From Granulosicoccus sp965367215 (GTDB lineage: Bacteria > Pseudomonadota > Gammaproteobacteria > Granulosicoccales > Granulosicoccaceae): DNA of 15,975 nucleotides. The stretch covers positions 1-15,975 of the forward strand of contig CBDUIJ010000110.1 in NCBI GenBank assembly GCA_965367215.1, read 5' to 3'. Shown here piece by piece: positions 13,936-15,975 of this stretch; within the stretch, counting starts at the first letter, position 1; each line of letters starts with the position of its first letter. The position numbers and the translations under genes were made by a program. The notes under the pieces are model-generated. The model made no database searches. It saw nothing but the letters and a program-made list of their open reading frames with translations, and was not told where the DNA came from.

Positions 13936-14649
13936 TCAATCAGCTCGTTTCCACCGTCGCAGATAACGAATGGCAGATGGCAAGGTAAACAGCAGGGCTG
14001 CACCGAAGGCCATGACACTCTGCGACAAGCTCAACAAGGATGAACCGCGACTGGCATTCATGTAGCTGTCGATCAGAACAAGCACAAGCAAGACCAGGGC
14101 AGGAAAGTACATGCCCGGACCGGGGCGCGGCTCGACCGGCTGTGCATCCTCATCGTCGACTTCCATGACAGCTGATGCCTTCGCCGTGCTCGGCGCAGAG
14201 CTACTGGTCACCAGTTTTCTGGCCACTCGCAGGGTTTCCAGGTCCGGGAACGACTTGCTGGAAAGCTGTTGCAAGGTGCTGTTGGGCCAGATTCGATAGA
14301 ACTGCACCTGCTCATCTTCCGTGTGCCCTCTGACATCGACACGAATCACGAACCCCTGAATTGTTCGACCTGCCAAACGCGAGGCATAAGCACCGGTTTC
14401 AATGGCGACTTCTCGCAGTGCATCGCCATCAATGGCGTCTACTACATCTATGACCGCCAGCAGTTCCGCTGTTTCAGGGTCAACAATGACGAAGGATGGC
14501 GCTCGCATGCGATCACTCACCTGCGCCGCTGACCCCAGCAAATCAAGATCAAGGACAATGGAGGCTCTCGGAAAATCCGATTGCAGTAGAAAGCTATAGA
14601 TAAGATCGTCCAAGATTGCGCCGCCACACTGTTGGTTTCGTGTTGCCAA
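13936..14649 (-). CDS. Membrane-anchored protein with a degenerate PD-(D/E)xK nuclease-like domain
   Basis: The 237-residue protein combines a soluble N-terminal domain (about 1-145) with two hydrophobic helices (about 181-197 and 205-226). The soluble part contains APSFVIVDPETAELLAVIDVVD (written here as the halves APSFVIVD and LAVIDVVD). This matches the pattern PDFVIxD...LAVIEVK of restriction-endonuclease-like proteins such as HsdR N-termini, including family members that also carry two C-terminal membrane helices. The usual Lys of the E-x-K motif is replaced: the strand reads IDVVD, so nuclease activity is doubtful. A later block, FYRIWPNSTLQQLSSKSFPDLETL, fits the same family. No ATG occurs before residue 48; TTG 14647-14649 is taken as start, TTG at 14611-14613 is possible, and neither has a clear ribosome binding site. 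It is 60 bp upstream of the ArsR-methyltransferase gene on the same strand. Function unknown. Confidence 0.75.
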   Translation of the reverse strand: MATRNQQCGGAILDDLIYSFLLQSDFPRASIVLDLDLLGSAAQVSDRMRAPSFVIVDPETAELLAVIDVVDAIDGDALREVAIETGAYASRLAGRTIQGFVIRVDVRGHTEDEQVQFYRIWPNSTLQQLSSKSFPDLETLRVARKLVTSSSAPSTAKASAVMEVDDEDAQPVEPRPGPGMYFPALVLLVLVLIDSYMNASRGSSLLSLSQSVMAFGAALLFTLPSAIRYLRRWKRAD

Positions 14650-14873
14650 GCAGAGTACTCAGCAGCACATCAGACGTCAATAATTTGCCAAATAACGTGA
14701 AGTAACACACAGCATATTGACATGAGACATCAATCATAGCAGTGCGCCAGACTCCTTGCCGATATCTGGTTCCCAACACGGAAATACTCGCTACAAAGCT
14801 GCAGCACAGGCACTCTCAGCAGCCTTGCGAATCTGCTTTCTCGGCAAACCTACCGCCCCGGCGATCGCACCCA

Positions 14874-14904
14874 TCGACACAGCCCGTTTGCTATTCGCTA
14901 GAAT
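14874..14904 (+). promoter_or_regulatory. Promoter-like element with a GC-rich discriminator
   Basis: TCGACA (14874-14879) and TAGAAT (14899-14904) resemble sigma-70 boxes, but the spacer is 19 bases. The -10 box is followed by GCAGCGCC, a GC-rich discriminator as seen at stable-RNA and growth-regulated promoters of gammaproteobacteria. Transcription would begin near 14911, about 13 bases before a nested hairpin. Confidence 0.35.
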
Positions 14905-14923
14905 GCAGCGCCACCTGATGAGA

Positions 14924-14954
14924 TGTCGAGTCATTCCTGAGCCAGGATTCGACA
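14924..14954 (+). other. Nested hairpin downstream of the promoter-like element
   Basis: TGTCGA (14924-14929) pairs with TCGACA (14949-14954), and inside it TCCTG (14935-14939) pairs with CAGGA (14943-14947) around an AGC loop. The two stems are joined by an asymmetric bulge of 5 and 1 bases. It would sit at the 5' end of a transcript from the candidate promoter at 14874-14904. Possible small RNA or leader structure; no homology recognised. Confidence 0.4.
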
Positions 14955-15188
14955 CAGGTCTCGTGTCAGCATTCAACTGTCGTCGGCAGATACTCAGTCA
15001 CCGGTTCTGTCTGGTCGAGATGCCTGCTGCAAATGAAAACTCAATGTGAAAGATGATGTACGTCAAACCAAACGCCGCTGAAAATGGTTAGATAGCACCG
15101 AAGTAACGTTATTTCATTAGCCTGATGGGCACAGGCTGAACAAGGCACAATGCGGTAGCTAAGTGCCGGTACAACCGAGCAGAATGCC

Positions 15189-15975
15189 ATGGCTAACACG
15201 AATGATCCGAATTCGCCTCTGAAGTCTGGAGCGCACAAGTCGTCCGAAGTAGAAAATGCAGCGAAGGAAAAATCCGCCGCCGCATCCAACACCACTCAGA
15301 CCGTAGGAAATTTTGGCGGTTCTGGTGGTAATTCTGGTAACAATGGAGGTCAGTCCCCAATGTGGAAAAAAGTAGTCCCGATAGCAGCAGTCTTGATCAT
15401 CGGCTGGATCGGGTTAAATATCTTCGGCGGCAAGGACGCTGAAGAACCAGTTGCCGATGTCGCAGACACAGCATCTGCCGAGGTTTCCGTTGCAGCCGAT
15501 ACGGCGACGGACACCGTAGCCGCAGCTTCGGATTCTGCTGCTGAATCAACCGCCTCTGCTGAAAGCTCAGCCGAAGACGCAGTTGATTCAGTGACTGAAA
15601 CCGCTACTGATGCTGCCACTTCCACTGAAGACGCTGCCAGCGATGCAGTTGATGCAGTAGTCGACACGGCTGATGATGCCGCAGCGACCACTGAAGAAGT
15701 TGCCAGCGACGCTGCTGATTCAGCTTCAGAAGTAGCATCTGACGCAAGCGACGCAGTGTCGGATGCGGTTGCAGATGCCAGCGAAACCATTGGCGAAGCA
15801 ACTGACGCAGTCACTGAAACAGCCTCTGCCGCAGCTGCTGCAGTTGCCGGTGCAGCTGCAACAGCTACTGATGCCGTATCCGATGCAGCCTCCGATGCCG
15901 TAGATGCGGTGACGGGAACTGCCGATGATGCGACTGACGCTGCCGCCGAGACAGCTGAAGAAGCTGCTGCGGATG
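15189..15975 (+). CDS. Single-pass protein with a long Ala/Asp/Ser/Thr-rich exported region (3' end beyond window)
   Basis: The frame is open from ATG 15189 to the right edge, giving 262 residues. Residues 1-57 form a polar N-terminal tail with a Gly/Asn-rich stretch (40-54). MWKK precedes one hydrophobic helix (about 62-80, VVPIAAVLIIGWIGLNIFG), so the N-terminus is cytosolic and the rest probably periplasmic. From residue 83 to the edge, about 180 residues use only Ala, Asp, Glu, Ser, Thr, Val, Gly, one Ile and one Pro. There is no Lys, Arg, His, Asn, Gln, Leu, Met, Cys or aromatic residue. Recurring ASDAV, TDAV and EDA units suggest a degenerate amphipathic repeat. Envelope proteins of this type may end in a peptidoglycan-binding domain such as OmpA-C, which cannot be tested here. 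The ATG at 15184 is out of frame and soon stops. Only a weak GAG ribosome binding site is present. Confidence 0.75.
   Translation, partial: MANTNDPNSPLKSGAHKSSEVENAAKEKSAAASNTTQTVGNFGGSGGNSGNNGGQSPMWKKVVPIAAVLIIGWIGLNIFGGKDAEEPVADVADTASAEVSVAADTATDTVAAASDSAAESTASAESSAEDAVDSVTETATDAATSTEDAASDAVDAVVDTADDAAATTEEVASDAADSASEVASDASDAVSDAVADASETIGEATDAVTETASAAAAAVAGAAATATDAVSDAASDAVDAVTGTADDATDAAAETAEEAAAD

Larger units (their letters stand above)
14650..15188. other. Gene-poor stretch with promoter-like and hairpin elements
   Basis: About 540 bases hold no coding region I can support; the short open frames lack ribosome binding sites and recognisable domains. Visible elements are a stable-RNA-like promoter (14874-14904, plus strand), a nested hairpin (14924-14954), an overlapping GACAC/GTGTC dyad (14951-14967) and an AGCCTG/CAGGCT hairpin (15119-15137). 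The octamer TAACGTTA (15104-15111) is a perfect palindrome. No tRNA fold is apparent. It may encode a small RNA or serve as a long leader for the gene starting at 15189. Confidence 0.5.

Noticed and set aside
14756..15049. A 97-codon plus-strand frame (and an overlapping 61-codon minus frame) in the gap before 15189
   Set aside because: The plus frame starts at TTG, neither has a ribosome binding site or domain, and the composition is not protein-like.

Overview
The window looks like chromosomal DNA from a gammaproteobacterium, probably an environmental or marine one. Three things support this. AceE is the homodimeric type. The rne and rluC genes are divergent, as in Escherichia coli and its relatives. 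RNase E matches the enterobacterial enzyme in its catalytic core and places its membrane-anchor helix at the same residue positions. No genus can be fixed from sequence alone. I found no tRNA, rRNA, CRISPR array, integrase, transposase or insertion sequence, so this is core and lineage-specific chromosome rather than an obvious island.

Layout, left to right. 1-1835 (-): the first 611 residues of aceE, cut by the window edge. 1836-2831: about 1 kb without a convincing gene, holding a 7-bp tandem repeat (2471-2530) and weak dyads. 2832-3173 (-): a small lipoprotein built from six glycine-marked heptads. 3276-4454 (-): an exported protein, probably an outer-membrane beta-barrel. 4743-5714 (-): rluC. 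5715-6301: a long rne leader with a good promoter and several hairpins. 6302-9997 (+): rne, 1231 residues, with an enlarged C-terminal half. 9998-10206: two strong hairpins, a bidirectional rho-independent terminator and a further hairpin between convergent genes. 10207-11631 (-): a membrane-anchored dynamin-like GTPase. 11858-12313 and 12318-12917 (+): a small one-helix membrane protein and a rhomboid protease, probably one operon. 12949-13875 (-): an ArsR-type repressor fused to a methyltransferase-like domain, resembling SahR. 13936-14649 (-): a nuclease-fold-like domain on a two-helix membrane anchor. 14650-15188: a second gene-poor stretch with a stable-RNA-like promoter and a nested hairpin. 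15189-window end (+): a single-pass protein whose visible exported part contains no basic, aromatic or polar-amide residue.

Functional picture. rne and rluC form the RNA-processing core, and the structured rne leader suggests the feedback control known for this gene. aceE links glycolysis to the TCA cycle. The right half is dominated by envelope proteins: a dynamin-like GTPase, a rhomboid protease, a nuclease-like anchored protein and a repetitive single-pass protein. The ArsR-methyltransferase gene has an 18-bp dyad filling the spacer of a candidate leaderless promoter, a compact candidate for autoregulation. The least explained items are the heptad lipoprotein, the nuclease-like membrane protein lacking its usual lysine, the 14.65-15.19 kb gap and the repetitive protein at the right edge. 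I see no clear complete new defence or mobile system.
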